Origin: Gammaproteobacteria bacterium
Lineage (GTDB): Bacteria; Pseudomonadota; Gammaproteobacteria; Pseudomonadales; Pseudohongiellaceae
Assembly (NCBI GenBank): GCA_018661465.1
Contig: JABJIC010000022.1
Location: 26,137 to 90,136 of the forward strand
Direction: 5' to 3'
Length of the DNA: 64,000 nt
In this document: positions 7,820-17,582 of the stretch, one piece after another
Numbering within the stretch: position 1 is the first letter of the stretch
Layout of the letters: each line of letters opens with the position of its first letter
Notes under the pieces: model-generated
Databases searched by the model: none
Seen by the model: only the letters and a program-made list of their open reading frames with translations
What the model was told of the DNA's origin: nothing
Program-made: the position numbers and the translations under genes

Positions 7820-9175
7820 ATGGCTTTAGCGGTCGTTATTTTTCTTCTGGTTATTGGATCCGTCGTTTTCCATTTTGCCAGCCCTTGGTGGTTCACTGAT
7901 ATTGCAGCCGACTGGGGATCAATCGATACTACTATCACTATTACTTTCTGGGTTACCGGAATTGTATTTGTAGCAGTTAATTTATTTTTAGCTTACTGCG
8001 TTTACAAATTTCGCCAGAAGGATGGCCACACGGCCGTTTACGAGCCTGAAAACCACAAGTTGGAAACAGGTTTGTCCATCGTCACAGCTCTTGGTGTAGT
8101 TGCAATGCTTGCACCGGGTCTGTTCGTATGGGCCAGCATCGTAACTGTGCCCGAGGGTGCTTCAGAGTTTGAAGTGCTGGGTCAGCAATGGCAGTGGCAG
8201 TTCCGTTATCCTGGTGCCGACGGCATTATGGGTACAGCTGACACAGGTCATGTTAGTGAATCGAATCCTTTTGGTGTGAATCCTGCAGACCCCAATGGTC
8301 AAGATGATGTGGTCGTAAATGACCCGGTTATGCATCTTCCCGTGGGCCAACCTGTCAAAGCGCTGCTTCGTTCAAGTGACGTGCTTCACAACTACACGGT
8401 TCCTCAATTCCGCGTGAAGATGGACCTTGTTCCTGGTCTGATTTCCTACCTCTGGTTCGATCCCACGAAAGAAGGTCGTTACGACATTCTTTGTGAAGAG
8501 CTTTGTGGTATCGGTCACTTCGTTATGCGTGGTTCAGTCGTAGTCGACTCTCAAGCAAATTTCGACTCCTGGTTAGCCGCTCAACCTACTTTCGCCGAGA
8601 CTCAGTCCATGCCAGCCGCAAATGCTGCCGCCGGACAAGCTCAGTATGCCGTATGCGCAACATGCCACGGAGCACAGGGCGAAGGTAATCAAGCATTAAA
8701 CGGGCCTAAACTTGCCGGACAGCAAGCCTGGTACATCGAACGCCAACTCCAGCACTTCAAAGACGGTGCGCGCGGTGGCGAAGGTGATACAGCGGGTCAA
8801 ACAATGGCACCAATGGCCAATATGCTAGCTGACGCTAACGCTGTCAGAAACATGGCTGCCTACATTGCATCACTTCCTGACACTCCAGCAACGCCAACTA
8901 TCAGCGGCGACGTGGACAACGGATACGATATTTATGATCGTAACTGTGCGGCATGTCACCTGGATGACGCTTCTGGCACCTGGTATACGGACGCGCCCGC
9001 ACTGGCGGGAATGAGTGACTGGTACTTCGTTACTCAGATCAGCAATTTCCGAGCTGGTATCCGTGGACTGCACCCAGAAGATGATTACGGTGAGCTAATG
9101 GTTGGAATGGCTACCGCAATGTCTGGTGTAGAAGAGATTGAAGACGTAGCGGCTTACATCAATACACTGAGATAA
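7820..9175 (+). CDS. coxB: Cytochrome c oxidase subunit II fused to two cytochrome c domains
   Basis: Electron entry subunit of a caa3-type haem-copper oxidase. 451 residues: three hydrophobic segments (about 1-23, 38-61, 79-103), the CuA cupredoxin domain, then two c-type haem domains. CuA ligands are in place: H190, C225, E227, C229, H233, M236. Haem motifs are CATCH (279-283) and CAACH (376-380), so two covalent haems are expected. Typical subunit II has two membrane helices and at most one haem domain; the extra helix may replace a cleaved signal. First gene of the oxidase operon, preceded by AGAAGGAA. Confidence 0.95.
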   Translation: MALAVVIFLLVIGSVVFHFASPWWFTDIAADWGSIDTTITITFWVTGIVFVAVNLFLAYCVYKFRQKDGHTAVYEPENHKLETGLSIVTALGVVAMLAPGLFVWASIVTVPEGASEFEVLGQQWQWQFRYPGADGIMGTADTGHVSESNPFGVNPADPNGQDDVVVNDPVMHLPVGQPVKALLRSSDVLHNYTVPQFRVKMDLVPGLISYLWFDPTKEGRYDILCEELCGIGHFVMRGSVVVDSQANFDSWLAAQPTFAETQSMPAANAAAGQAQYAVCATCHGAQGEGNQALNGPKLAGQQAWYIERQLQHFKDGARGGEGDTAGQTMAPMANMLADANAVRNMAAYIASLPDTPATPTISGDVDNGYDIYDRNCAACHLDDASGTWYTDAPALAGMSDWYFVTQISNFRAGIRGLHPEDDYGELMVGMATAMSGVEEIEDVAAYINTLR

Positions 9176-9277
9176 GCGGCCGTCAAAAAAGTTTTTAAGA
9201 ATTTCGATTAAAGATACTTAAAATTAAACGTGGCTCTTTAAGAGCTACTGAAAAGTTAAACAAGTTAGGAGGTTTTA

Positions 9278-11068
9278 ATGGCTTACGTACCACTGGCTGA
9301 CCAAGACAAGGAGATGGAACTTCACCATCCCCATAGCTGGGTCACAAAATACGTTTGGAGCCAAGATCACAAGGTTATCGCCATTCAATATGGCGGCACG
9401 GCAATTGCTGTGGGCGTTGTGGCATTAGTATTGTCAATGCTGATGAGGATGCAGCTAGGATATCCAGAGTCTTTCGACCTGATTGATCCAAACTCATACT
9501 ATCAGGCAGTGACCATGCACGGCATGATCATGGTTGTATATCTACTTACAGCACTATTCCTTGGGGGCTTCGGTAATTACCTGATCCCGCTCATGGTTGG
9601 TGCCAGAGATATGGTATTCCCATTTTTGAATATGCTCAGTTACTGGGTGTATCTACTGTCAGTTATTATTTTGATGGCGAGCTTCTTCGTCGGCGGAGGT
9701 CCCACCGGGGCCGGGTGGACATTGTATCCACCGCAAACGTCGATGGCAGGAACTCCTGGTCATGACATGGGTATCGTGCTCATGTTGTTGTCTCTGGTTG
9801 CATTCGTTGTGGCTTTCACAATGGGCGGCCTGAACTACGTAACTACAGTTCTTCAGTATCGATGTCGCGGCCTCACCATGATGCGCCTTCCTCTTTCAGT
9901 ATGGGGAATCTTTACAGCAACGGTTGTGGGCCTGTTCGCATTCCCCGCTCTATTAGTTGCCGGCATCATGATGACCTTCGACACATTGTTTGGCACTAGC
10001 TTCTTCATGCCAGCAGTCATCGAAGCAGGAACTCCGCTGGACTACGACGGCGGTAGCCCGCTGTTGTTTCAACACTTGTTCTGGTTCTTCGGTCACCCGG
10101 AAGTTTACATTGTTGCACTTCCAGCCTTCGGTCTGGTATCCGATGTTATTTCGACACACGCGCGAAAGAACATCTTTGGTTACCGCATGATGGTATGGGC
10201 GATTATCGCAATTGGTGGATTAAGCTTCATCGTTTGGGCTCACCACATGTATGTAAGTGGTATGCACCCTTACTTCGGTTTCTTCTTTGCGACGACTACA
10301 TTGATCATCGCGGTACCAACGGCACTCAAAGTGTACAACTGGGTACTGACATTGTGGGAAGGCGATATTCGTCTTAACGCGCCAATGTATTTCGCAATCG
10401 GCTTTATCTTCACATTTGTTCACGGCGGGCTAACTGGTCTGTTCCTGGGCAACGTGGTTATCGATTTGCCGCTTTCAGATACCTACTTCGTTGTTGCTCA
10501 CTTCCATATGGTAATGGGTGTATCTCCGGTACTGGTTCTGTTCGCAGCTATCTACCACTGGTATCCGAAGATCACTGGTCGTATGTTCCATGACGGTTTA
10601 GCCAAAGCTCACTTCTGGTGTACTTTCCTTGGAGCCTACTTGATCTATCTGCCAATGCATTATCTTGGCTTCCTCGGTGTGCCACGTCGCTACTATGCGT
10701 TGGGTACAACAGACTTCATTCCAGAGTCTGCTCAGGATCTTAATCAGGTTATTACTCTGGCAGCACTATTTGTTGGTGCAGCACAGATTCTGTTCTTCGT
10801 TAACATGTTCTGGAGCCTGCGCAACGGCAAGAAAGCTGATGGAAATCCTTGGAATTCAGCTTCTCTGGAATGGCAAACTCCTGACACTCCACCGGTACAT
10901 GGAAACTGGGGCGACGAATTGCCAGTAGTTTATCGCTGGGCATATGACTACAGCGTTCCCGGTGCTCATGAGGATTTCATTCCTATGAATACTCCTGAGA
11001 GCGTTGAGCCTACAGCTGGTGAAGATCATTTCGATCCAGATGTAGATGCTTCCAAGGCAGATGTATGA
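9278..11068 (+). CDS. coxA: Cytochrome c oxidase subunit I
   Basis: Catalytic haem-copper subunit that reduces oxygen to water and pumps protons. 596 residues with twelve or more membrane segments. Seen: haem ligand region in YQAVTMHGMIMV, HPEVYIVALPAFG with the proton-channel Glu and the cross-linked His-Tyr, CuB His pair in WAHHMYVSGM, the K-channel Lys in TALKVYNW, and haem ligands in VVAHFHMVMG. The Glu marks an A-type oxidase. A strong ribosome site (TAGGAGG) lies 102 bases after coxB. The stop overlaps the next gene by 4 bases (ATGA), indicating translational coupling. An acidic C-terminal tail of about 50 residues follows the last helix. Confidence 0.97.
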   Translation: MAYVPLADQDKEMELHHPHSWVTKYVWSQDHKVIAIQYGGTAIAVGVVALVLSMLMRMQLGYPESFDLIDPNSYYQAVTMHGMIMVVYLLTALFLGGFGNYLIPLMVGARDMVFPFLNMLSYWVYLLSVIILMASFFVGGGPTGAGWTLYPPQTSMAGTPGHDMGIVLMLLSLVAFVVAFTMGGLNYVTTVLQYRCRGLTMMRLPLSVWGIFTATVVGLFAFPALLVAGIMMTFDTLFGTSFFMPAVIEAGTPLDYDGGSPLLFQHLFWFFGHPEVYIVALPAFGLVSDVISTHARKNIFGYRMMVWAIIAIGGLSFIVWAHHMYVSGMHPYFGFFFATTTLIIAVPTALKVYNWVLTLWEGDIRLNAPMYFAIGFIFTFVHGGLTGLFLGNVVIDLPLSDTYFVVAHFHMVMGVSPVLVLFAAIYHWYPKITGRMFHDGLAKAHFWCTFLGAYLIYLPMHYLGFLGVPRRYYALGTTDFIPESAQDLNQVITLAALFVGAAQILFFVNMFWSLRNGKKADGNPWNSASLEWQTPDTPPVHGNWGDELPVVYRWAYDYSVPGAHEDFIPMNTPESVEPTAGEDHFDPDVDASKADV

Positions 11069-11679
11069 GTCTGTTTAAAGCAGTCACGGCCAAACCCTGG
11101 GAAACAAAAGGGGTAATCGGCGGACTTCGTCCGGAAGGCACATTTGATGCCTCTCCGGAGAGGGTCGCACTGATTGTCTTCCTGGTGGTTGCGTCGATTA
11201 TTTTTTCATTGTTCTCGGTCAGCTATTTTATTCGCATGGAACTGCCGGACTGGGCTCCACTAACTGAGCCTACACAACTCTGGCTTAACACCGGCTTGTT
11301 GGTTATCAGTAGTGTTCTATTTCAATGGGCAAGAAACATAAGCAAGACTGAGTCTCAGAAAAACATCATGACTGCATTTATAGGTGGCGGCGTATTCGCC
11401 ATCCTGTTTATAGCGGGACAGATGTTGGCCTGGTCCACCTTGCAAGCTTCTGGAAACTACCTTGCAACCAACCCAGCAATTTCGTTTTTCTATTTGCTGA
11501 CTGGCTTGCATGCGGTTCACCTTCTGGGTGGCTTGTGGGTCTGGAGTAAGAGTTCTATTCGATTGATGTCCGGTGGAAAGATTGAAGACATTAGAGAAAG
11601 CATCGAGCTATGTACTTTGTACTGGCACTTTTTGTTAATTATTTGGTTTATCGTATTCGCAATCTTATCTAATACATAA
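11065..11679 (+). CDS. Cytochrome c oxidase subunit III family protein (first copy)
   Basis: 204 residues, five to six membrane segments, with the subunit III features FYLLTGLHAVHLLGGLWVW and CTLYWHFLLIIWFIVFAIL near the C-terminus. Starts within the coxA stop codon. A second, diverged subunit III gene follows 65 bases downstream, so the operon encodes two subunit III-type proteins. The usual subunit III of 260-290 residues is longer; this short form resembles those of caa3/bo3-type oxidases. Which copy occupies the canonical site cannot be decided from sequence alone. Confidence 0.9.
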   Translation: MSLFKAVTAKPWETKGVIGGLRPEGTFDASPERVALIVFLVVASIIFSLFSVSYFIRMELPDWAPLTEPTQLWLNTGLLVISSVLFQWARNISKTESQKNIMTAFIGGGVFAILFIAGQMLAWSTLQASGNYLATNPAISFFYLLTGLHAVHLLGGLWVWSKSSIRLMSGGKIEDIRESIELCTLYWHFLLIIWFIVFAILSNT

Positions 11680-11744
11680 GACTCGAGCACATTACCCGAT
11701 AATTGTTGTTATAAAGATTTAAGCTAATAAAACAGGAAACTAGC

Positions 11745-12419
11745 ATGAGTGAAGCTGCACTAAATCAAGCTGCTGGCGGAGTAGACGGTCTGGTTGACGA
11801 CTGGTCTGCTGACAAACAAGCCTATCATGTGCCTTGGGGCAAGGCGATGATGTGGATTTTTCTGGTAAGTGATACTTTTATTTTCACTTGCTTCTTAACG
11901 GGCTACTTAAATGTCCGGCTGACTACCACTCAGCCATGGCCAAATCAGAGTGAGATATTTGCGCTCTCCTTTGGTGGCGACCCGATTCCATTGATCCTTA
12001 TCGCGATCATGACCTTTATATTGATCACCAGCTCAGGAACGATGGCGCTGGCGGTTAACTTTGGTTATCGAAAGGACAAAGCCAAAACATTTATGTTTAT
12101 GTGCGCGACGGCAGCATTCGGTGCTTCCTTCGTTGGCATGCAGGCTTTCGAGTGGAGCAAACTGATTCTTGAAGAGGGTGTACGTCCTTGGGGTAACCCA
12201 TTCGGCGCACCACAGTTTGGGTCTGTATTCTTTATGATCACCGGCTTTCACGGATTACACGTGTCGGCGGGTGTTATCTACTTATTGGTAATCGCCAATA
12301 GAGTAAGGAAAGGATATTACGACAACAAGGGTTACGAGATAGTCGAGATTGCAGGCCTCTATTGGCACTTTGTGGATCTTGTCTGGGTATTCATTTTCGC
12401 ATTTTTCTACTTATTGTAA
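11745..12419 (+). CDS. Cytochrome c oxidase subunit III family protein (second copy)
   Basis: 224 residues. After a polar N-terminus of about 25 residues come five to six membrane segments with FMITGFHGLHVSAGVIYLLV and IAGLYWHFVDLVWVFIFAFFYLL, the classic subunit III C-terminus. It follows the first copy and is 12 bases upstream of the subunit IV gene with GAGGGG as ribosome site between them. The closing helix (YWHFVDLVWVFIF) matches the common subunit III better than the first copy does, so this is the more likely canonical coxC. Confident of family, not of its precise role. Confidence 0.92.
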   Translation: MSEAALNQAAGGVDGLVDDWSADKQAYHVPWGKAMMWIFLVSDTFIFTCFLTGYLNVRLTTTQPWPNQSEIFALSFGGDPIPLILIAIMTFILITSSGTMALAVNFGYRKDKAKTFMFMCATAAFGASFVGMQAFEWSKLILEEGVRPWGNPFGAPQFGSVFFMITGFHGLHVSAGVIYLLVIANRVRKGYYDNKGYEIVEIAGLYWHFVDLVWVFIFAFFYLL

Positions 12420-12431
12420 GAGGGGACAGAG

Positions 12432-12809
12432 ATGTCAGCTGAAGCAGGTCAACAACATCCACTTGGTATCTACTACAAGATTTGGATTCTCCTTTTCGTA
12501 CTGAGTTCGTTTTCGTACGCGGTGGATTATTTCGAAGTACAGGGCGCTATGCGCTGGTCGTTAGTAATACTATTTATGGTATTAAAGGCTGGTTTTATCG
12601 TTGCTATATTCATGCACGTCATGTGGGAAAGAATGGCACTGGTACTAACTATCTTGGGACCACCAGTCGTTCTCTTACTCCTGATTGGCTTCATGGTAAT
12701 TGAGGGAAATTACACTTCCGAAACTCGCTATGAGTATAGAGGCCACGATCGAGATGCCGTGGCGTTAACTCCAAGTGATCTACACCATGAAGAGGAAGAA
12801 GCTCACTAG
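12432..12809 (+). CDS. Cytochrome c oxidase subunit IV (CoxD/CyoD-like)
   Basis: 125 residues with three hydrophobic helices (about 12-32, 40-62, 70-92) and a charged C-terminal tail ending in HHEEEEAH. Includes the family pattern VLKAGFIVAIFMHVMWER, as in prokaryotic cytochrome oxidase subunit IV. Last gene of the operon, followed by a strong intrinsic terminator. The subunit usually helps stabilise the complex and is not catalytic. Confidence 0.85.
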   Translation: MSAEAGQQHPLGIYYKIWILLFVLSSFSYAVDYFEVQGAMRWSLVILFMVLKAGFIVAIFMHVMWERMALVLTILGPPVVLLLLIGFMVIEGNYTSETRYEYRGHDRDAVALTPSDLHHEEEEAH

Positions 12810-12830
12810 GCTTCTTTATCTCTGGAAATA

Positions 12831-12863
12831 AAAAGGGCTGTTGTTACCAACAGCCCTTTTTTT
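12831..12863 (+). terminator. Intrinsic terminator of the cytochrome oxidase operon
   Basis: Perfect stem: 12831-12843 (AAAAGGGCTGTTG) pairs with 12848-12860, loop TTAC, with a run of seven T from 12857. It begins 21 bases after the subunit IV stop codon. Confidence 0.95.
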
Positions 12864-12935
12864 ATGCGTGTTATTTAGGAAATATTTAGTGGGGCAAGCT
12901 AGTGCAATCGCACTACCCACAAGCCAGCTAAAAAA

Positions 12936-13748
12936 TTAGGAGCGGATCCTTCCGATTACCGATTGAGTATTTGGTCGTATTCCGCGCCAAATATAAAATG
13001 ATTCGGCAGCCTGCTCAATCAACATACCCAAACCGTCCAAGGCGAGAGCTGCACCATGCTGTTTGCTCCACGAAACAAAAACAGTATCGGTGTCGGCATA
13101 CATCATGTCATAGCAACAGCTATCTCTTCCTATAATAGAAGCGGCTACAGCGGGTAATTCGTTACTCAGGCTCAGTGAAGTTCCATTTATAATCAGATCG
13201 AACGGCATATCACCAAGCTCTTCGTAAGAGCTCACCGATATATCGAAAACATCGCTAAATTCCTGTTGAATCTGGGCAGCGCGGGAGACAGTGCGATTAG
13301 CGATGGTAATAGCCTCGGGCTGCTCTGCAATTAGAGAAGCAAGAGCACCACGGACAGCGCCACCGGCACCAAGAATTAATATCTTACCGCCGCGAATTTC
13401 AAATCCATGGTTGGTCTTGATGTCATTAACCAGGCCAGCCCCGTCAGTATTATCCCCGCAGATGCGACCTTGATCATCGACGTATAGTGTATTGACCGCT
13501 CGGGCAAGACCGGCTCGATCAGAAGTTTGTTCTGCCAGAGCAAATGCCTTCTCCTTATAAGGCACGGTTATATTCAATCCCGATCCACCGCCCGCAAAAA
13601 AATCAGTCACGAAACTATCGAATGACTCTTCGTCGGCTTCTATTGCCTCATAAGCCATCTCCTGTTCAGTCTCTTTCGCGAACAAGGAATGAATTCTAGG
13701 TGATTTGCTATGGTTTACGGGCTTGCCTATAACGGCATATCGAGACAC
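12936..13748 (-). CDS. aroE: Shikimate dehydrogenase
   Basis: NADPH-dependent reduction of 3-dehydroshikimate to shikimate in aromatic amino acid synthesis. 270 residues from a GTG start. Substrate-binding end shows VIGKPVNHSKSP and GLNITVPYKEKA (catalytic Lys); GDNTDGAGLV follows; the nucleotide-binding glycine loop is GAGGAVRGAL, then ANRTVSRA. The last part has NGTSLSLSNELP and QAAESFYIWRG. Same strand as hemF and tsaC, as in related genomes, but separated from hemF by a 172-base gap containing a 13-base tandem duplication. Confidence 0.96.
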   Translation of the reverse strand: MSRYAVIGKPVNHSKSPRIHSLFAKETEQEMAYEAIEADEESFDSFVTDFFAGGGSGLNITVPYKEKAFALAEQTSDRAGLARAVNTLYVDDQGRICGDNTDGAGLVNDIKTNHGFEIRGGKILILGAGGAVRGALASLIAEQPEAITIANRTVSRAAQIQQEFSDVFDISVSSYEELGDMPFDLIINGTSLSLSNELPAVAASIIGRDSCCYDMMYADTDTVFVSWSKQHGAALALDGLGMLIEQAAESFYIWRGIRPNTQSVIGRIRS

Positions 13749-13760
13749 GGTTTGTCCTTG

Positions 13761-13786
13761 TTGTATGAATAAATTGTATGAATAAA
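13761..13786. repeat. Tandem duplication of 13 bases
   Basis: TTGTATGAATAAA occurs at 13761-13773 and is repeated exactly at 13774-13786, between hemF and aroE. Degenerate words follow in the same gap (GTGGCTAAATCGTTC, TCGACTAAATTAAC, TCGACTAGGTAGCC). No function assigned. Confidence 0.8.
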
Positions 13787-13920
13787 TCGTGTGGCTAAAT
13801 CGTTCGGCTGAATGCTTAGCAAACAGTTCAGCTAAAAAAATCGACTAAATTAACTAAGCAAATAGATCGACTAGGTAGCCTACTTATAAGATCAACGATC
13901 TCTCTAAGGAAAATATAAGT

Positions 13921-14877
<957 letters not shown>

Positions 14878-14903
14878 TTACGCTGACTTGCGAAGCATCA
14901 CTA

Positions 14904-15458
14904 TTATCGAATCACTCTATTGCTAATCAGGTCCCTTATTTGGGAAGGCTCAGAGGAGCTGCCAAGTTCACCATCTATAATAAGGTCAATTCTATCCCCG
15001 AATTGCTGTTCAATTATTAAGCTAGATCTAATTTCTGGCTCCCCCGCCGCATTGGCAGATGTGGAGACAATCGGTCCTCCGAATGCCTGACACAGGGCCT
15101 TTACAAGTGGGTGAGCGCTAACTCGCACAGCCACTGTTTCATGTTCACCCCTTATCCAGTCAGGAATCAGCCTTGCCGGATCTGGAATGAGCCAGGTCGT
15201 TGGCCCAGGCCAGCTTTCATCCAATTTGTCTATTTGGGCCGATTCCAGACTATCGCACAGGCCAGTAAATTGTTGTCTGTTAGCCGCAACGAGTATCAGG
15301 CCTTTCTCGATGGGCCTTTGTTTGAGGTCTAGTATTTTTAGTACGGCTTTTTGATTATATGGGTCACAACCCAGACCCCAGACCGCCTCAGTTGGATAGG
15401 CAATGATGCCCCCTTGTTCGAGAACTGTTTGAGCTTGTTTATAGATGGGCTTGGTCAC
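14904..15458 (-). CDS. tsaC: Threonylcarbamoyl-AMP synthase (YrdC/Sua5 family)
   Basis: Makes threonylcarbamoyl-AMP from threonine, bicarbonate and ATP for the t6A modification of ANN-decoding tRNAs. 184 residues, the short TsaC form without the Sua5 C-terminal domain. Motifs: GGIIAYPTEAVWGLGCDP at the N-terminus, KGLILVAANRQQ, PGPTTWLIP, VAVRVSAHPLV and GGPIVSTSANAAGEP. GTG start at 15458. Upstream is a 240-base gap rich in degenerate repeats, so it may have its own promoter. Confidence 0.95.
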   Translation of the reverse strand: MTKPIYKQAQTVLEQGGIIAYPTEAVWGLGCDPYNQKAVLKILDLKQRPIEKGLILVAANRQQFTGLCDSLESAQIDKLDESWPGPTTWLIPDPARLIPDWIRGEHETVAVRVSAHPLVKALCQAFGGPIVSTSANAAGEPEIRSSLIIEQQFGDRIDLIIDGELGSSSEPSQIRDLISNRVIR

Positions 15459-15571
15459 TGTTGTTTGCCACTAGCTGATGTGCCGCTGACTGTAATTCCA
15501 TTAACTATAATCGATAGCTTACAGTTCACTTAGCTACCTACAGTTTACCTGACTCAGCTTATTTCACTGTG

Positions 15572-15611
15572 GTTGCCTAGCTATGTTGCCTGACTATGGT
15601 TGCCTGACTAC
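15572..15611. repeat. Three tandem 13-base degenerate repeats between tsaC and purE
   Basis: GTTGCCTAGCTAT (15572-15584), GTTGCCTGACTAT (15585-15597) and GTTGCCTGACTAC (15599-15611) follow one another, with related words (TTTACCTGACTCAGC at 15543-15557, CTACAGTTTACC) before them. The whole 15459-15698 gap has no gene and consists largely of such words. Confidence 0.75.
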
Positions 15612-15698
15612 AGTTCAACTTAATCGTGTGATCGCTAAGGAATTTCCAGCCTATGGATCGAACGCTAACTAAGTAATGTCTGGGGTTTAAGCCTTGTC

Positions 15699-16202
15699 TT
15701 AGTTTAGGGAATCCTGCAGTGCTTTGTCCTGGGACTGGACCTTGTCTGAATTGGCGGCTCGCTCTGCTTTTACTCGCTGGGCCAGTTCGGCATCTCCCAG
15801 TGAGAGAATTTGGGCTGCAAGATATGCTGCATTCTTTGCGCCGGTCTTACCAATAGCAACAGTAGCAACGGGAATACCCGCTGGCATTTGAACTGTAGAA
15901 AGCAGTGCATCGAATCCATTAAGAGGGCCGGAATCAATAGGCACGCCAATGACAGGTTTTGTTGTGTGTGCTGCCGTTGCCCCAGCAAGATGTGCTGCCA
16001 AACCCGCGCCCGCTATGAATACCTCACAGCCGCGCGACTCTGCATCACTAATAAATTGCTGCGTGATTGCTGGTGTGCGGTGAGCTGAAGTGATCTTAAT
16101 TTCATAACCAATTTGCAGCTGAGTGAATATATCCCCTGCAGCCTGCATTATGCTTAGATCGCTCTCTGAGCCCATTAAGATGGAGACGAAAGGCTTGGAC
16201 AT
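15699..16202 (-). CDS. purE: N5-carboxyaminoimidazole ribonucleotide mutase
   Basis: Converts N5-CAIR to CAIR in purine synthesis. 167 residues. Motifs: [12 protein letters not shown], the catalytic block [67 protein letters not shown] and [13 protein letters not shown]. The class I type is expected. purK, its usual partner, is not next to it: dprA follows upstream instead, so the partner must lie elsewhere or be absent. Confidence 0.97.
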   Translation of the reverse strand: MSKPFVSILMGSESDLSIMQAAGDIFTQLQIGYEIKITSAHRTPAITQQFISDAESRGCEVFIAGAGLAAHLAGATAAHTTKPVIGVPIDSGPLNGFDALLSTVQMPAGIPVATVAIGKTGAKNAAYLAAQILSLGDAELAQRVKAERAANSDKVQSQDKALQDSLN

Positions 16203-16274
16203 TGTTGCTAGTTCCTCAAAAAGTGGAAAACGGGGAAATTACATGAGTAAGCCATTCTATGCAATAGCTCTGAG

Positions 16275-17498
16275 TTAGCAATTAGATTTGAAGTATCTTC
16301 CATGTTTATTGATCACCTTTCCACTCAGTTCGAAATTCAGTAGTTGCTCGATGAGTTTCTCGTATTCAATACCGGTGCAGCTGCTGATACCTTCCAGTAA
16401 GCTACCTTGAGGTTCAATTGAATTCAGTATTAGTTTCGCTTCATTATTAACTTCATTTACCTTTTCTCTAACTCGCCTAACTCGGTCGCTTTTCTTTCCA
16501 TTACTTATTCCCTTATTCTTTTCACTAATATTTTCGCTAGTCTTTTCGGTGGCGCGTTCTTCTCTCTCATCTCTCTCATCTCTCTCTTCTCTCTCATTTC
16601 TCTCGCTATAGGAAAGGGAAAGACCAAGTTCCTCCAGGATATCCATCGGCTCCTCTACCAGTTTTGCTCCTTGCTTGATCAGTTGATTGCAGCCTTTGCT
16701 TTGTTCTGTTCCTACTATTCCGGGAATCGCAAATACTTCCCTGTTTTGTTCCAAAGCATATCTTGCAGTTATTAGTGATCCGCTTTTCTCCGTTGCCTCT
16801 ACAACTAGCGTGCCCAGACACATACCACTAATAATGCGATTACGCTGAGGGAAGTGGGAAGGCAACGGTTTGGTTCCCAATGGAAATTCAGTAACCAAGG
16901 CACCCTGTTCTGCAATTTTCTCTGCAAGGCCCCTATTCTTTGACGGATATACAATGTCCGCTCCTGTTGCCATGATTGAAACTGTTTTCTCACCGGATTC
17001 CAGCGACCCATAGTGCGCTTTGGCGTCAATTCCTCTGGCAAGGCCGCTGCATATACCTATACCCAGAGCACCGAGCTCCCTCGCCATCCAATAGGCATTG
17101 CGTTCACCATATGCCGTAGCAATTCGGCTGCCTACGATAGCAACCATCTTCATTGATAGGGCTTCAGGATCTCCCACCACGTAGAGAAGCGGTGGTGCGC
17201 CGTAAATTTGTCTTAATAGTGAAGGGTATAGGTGGGATTCAAAGCAGACAATATAGTGATTAGAGCGTTCCTGCCATTTCAGGTCCAGGTCTACCAGTTC
17301 ATCTCTGGGCTTATTACTTATGCTTCTTAGCGTAAGTAATTGCTTGCTTACTAGCCCCGCAGACAATAAATCATCATCGGATTCATTCATGACTGTGGTC
17401 AATTGCCCGAACTTTCTCAGCAGCCTGCTAAGTACTGTGGTGCTGAGATTTTCAGAATGGAATAGGTGTAGATACCTGGAAAGCAGGGCTTCGTCCAT
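16275..17498 (-). CDS. dprA: DNA-processing protein DprA (Smf)
   Basis: Binds incoming single-stranded DNA and loads RecA during natural transformation. 407 residues: an N-terminal helical region, the Rossmann-like core (IVGSRIATAYGERNAYWMARELG, SGLARGIDAKAHYGSL, TEFPLGTKPLPSHFPQRNRIISGM, VVEATEKSGSLITARYALEQNREVFAIPG) and a C-terminal winged-helix domain (about 345-405). Between them is a very charged linker of about 50 residues containing (E-R-D/E/N) repeats. The linker is coded by 9-base tandem units at 16561-16605, so unit changes would keep the frame. Lies upstream of the LysM gene in the conserved dprA-LysM-def neighbourhood. Confidence 0.96.
   Translation of the reverse strand: MDEALLSRYLHLFHSENLSTTVLSRLLRKFGQLTTVMNESDDDLLSAGLVSKQLLTLRSISNKPRDELVDLDLKWQERSNHYIVCFESHLYPSLLRQIYGAPPLLYVVGDPEALSMKMVAIVGSRIATAYGERNAYWMARELGALGIGICSGLARGIDAKAHYGSLESGEKTVSIMATGADIVYPSKNRGLAEKIAEQGALVTEFPLGTKPLPSHFPQRNRIISGMCLGTLVVEATEKSGSLITARYALEQNREVFAIPGIVGTEQSKGCNQLIKQGAKLVEEPMDILEELGLSLSYSERNEREERDERDEREERATEKTSENISEKNKGISNGKKSDRVRRVREKVNEVNNEAKLILNSIEPQGSLLEGISSCTGIEYEKLIEQLLNFELSGKVINKHGRYFKSNC
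16561..16605. repeat. 9-base tandem repeat inside dprA
   Basis: Five units of TCTCTCTCA-type sequence (16561-16569, 16570-16578, 16579-16587, 16588-16596, 16597-16605; last three slightly varied). On the coding strand each unit is three codons, giving E-R-D, E-R-D, E-R-E, E-R-E, E-R-N in the linker. The number of units could vary without a frameshift. Confidence 0.85.
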
Positions 17499-17582
17499 AG
17501 TTCATCCTTGATCAATGGAGGAGGTTTGTGACTATTGGTATTGAGAGTGCTTTGGGGGCTTTTTCCCGTCTATTGCTTACTG

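Noticed and set aside
12900..12915. Hairpin TAGTGC-AATC-GCACTA after the cox operon terminator
   Set aside because: No T-run on either strand; not called a terminator.
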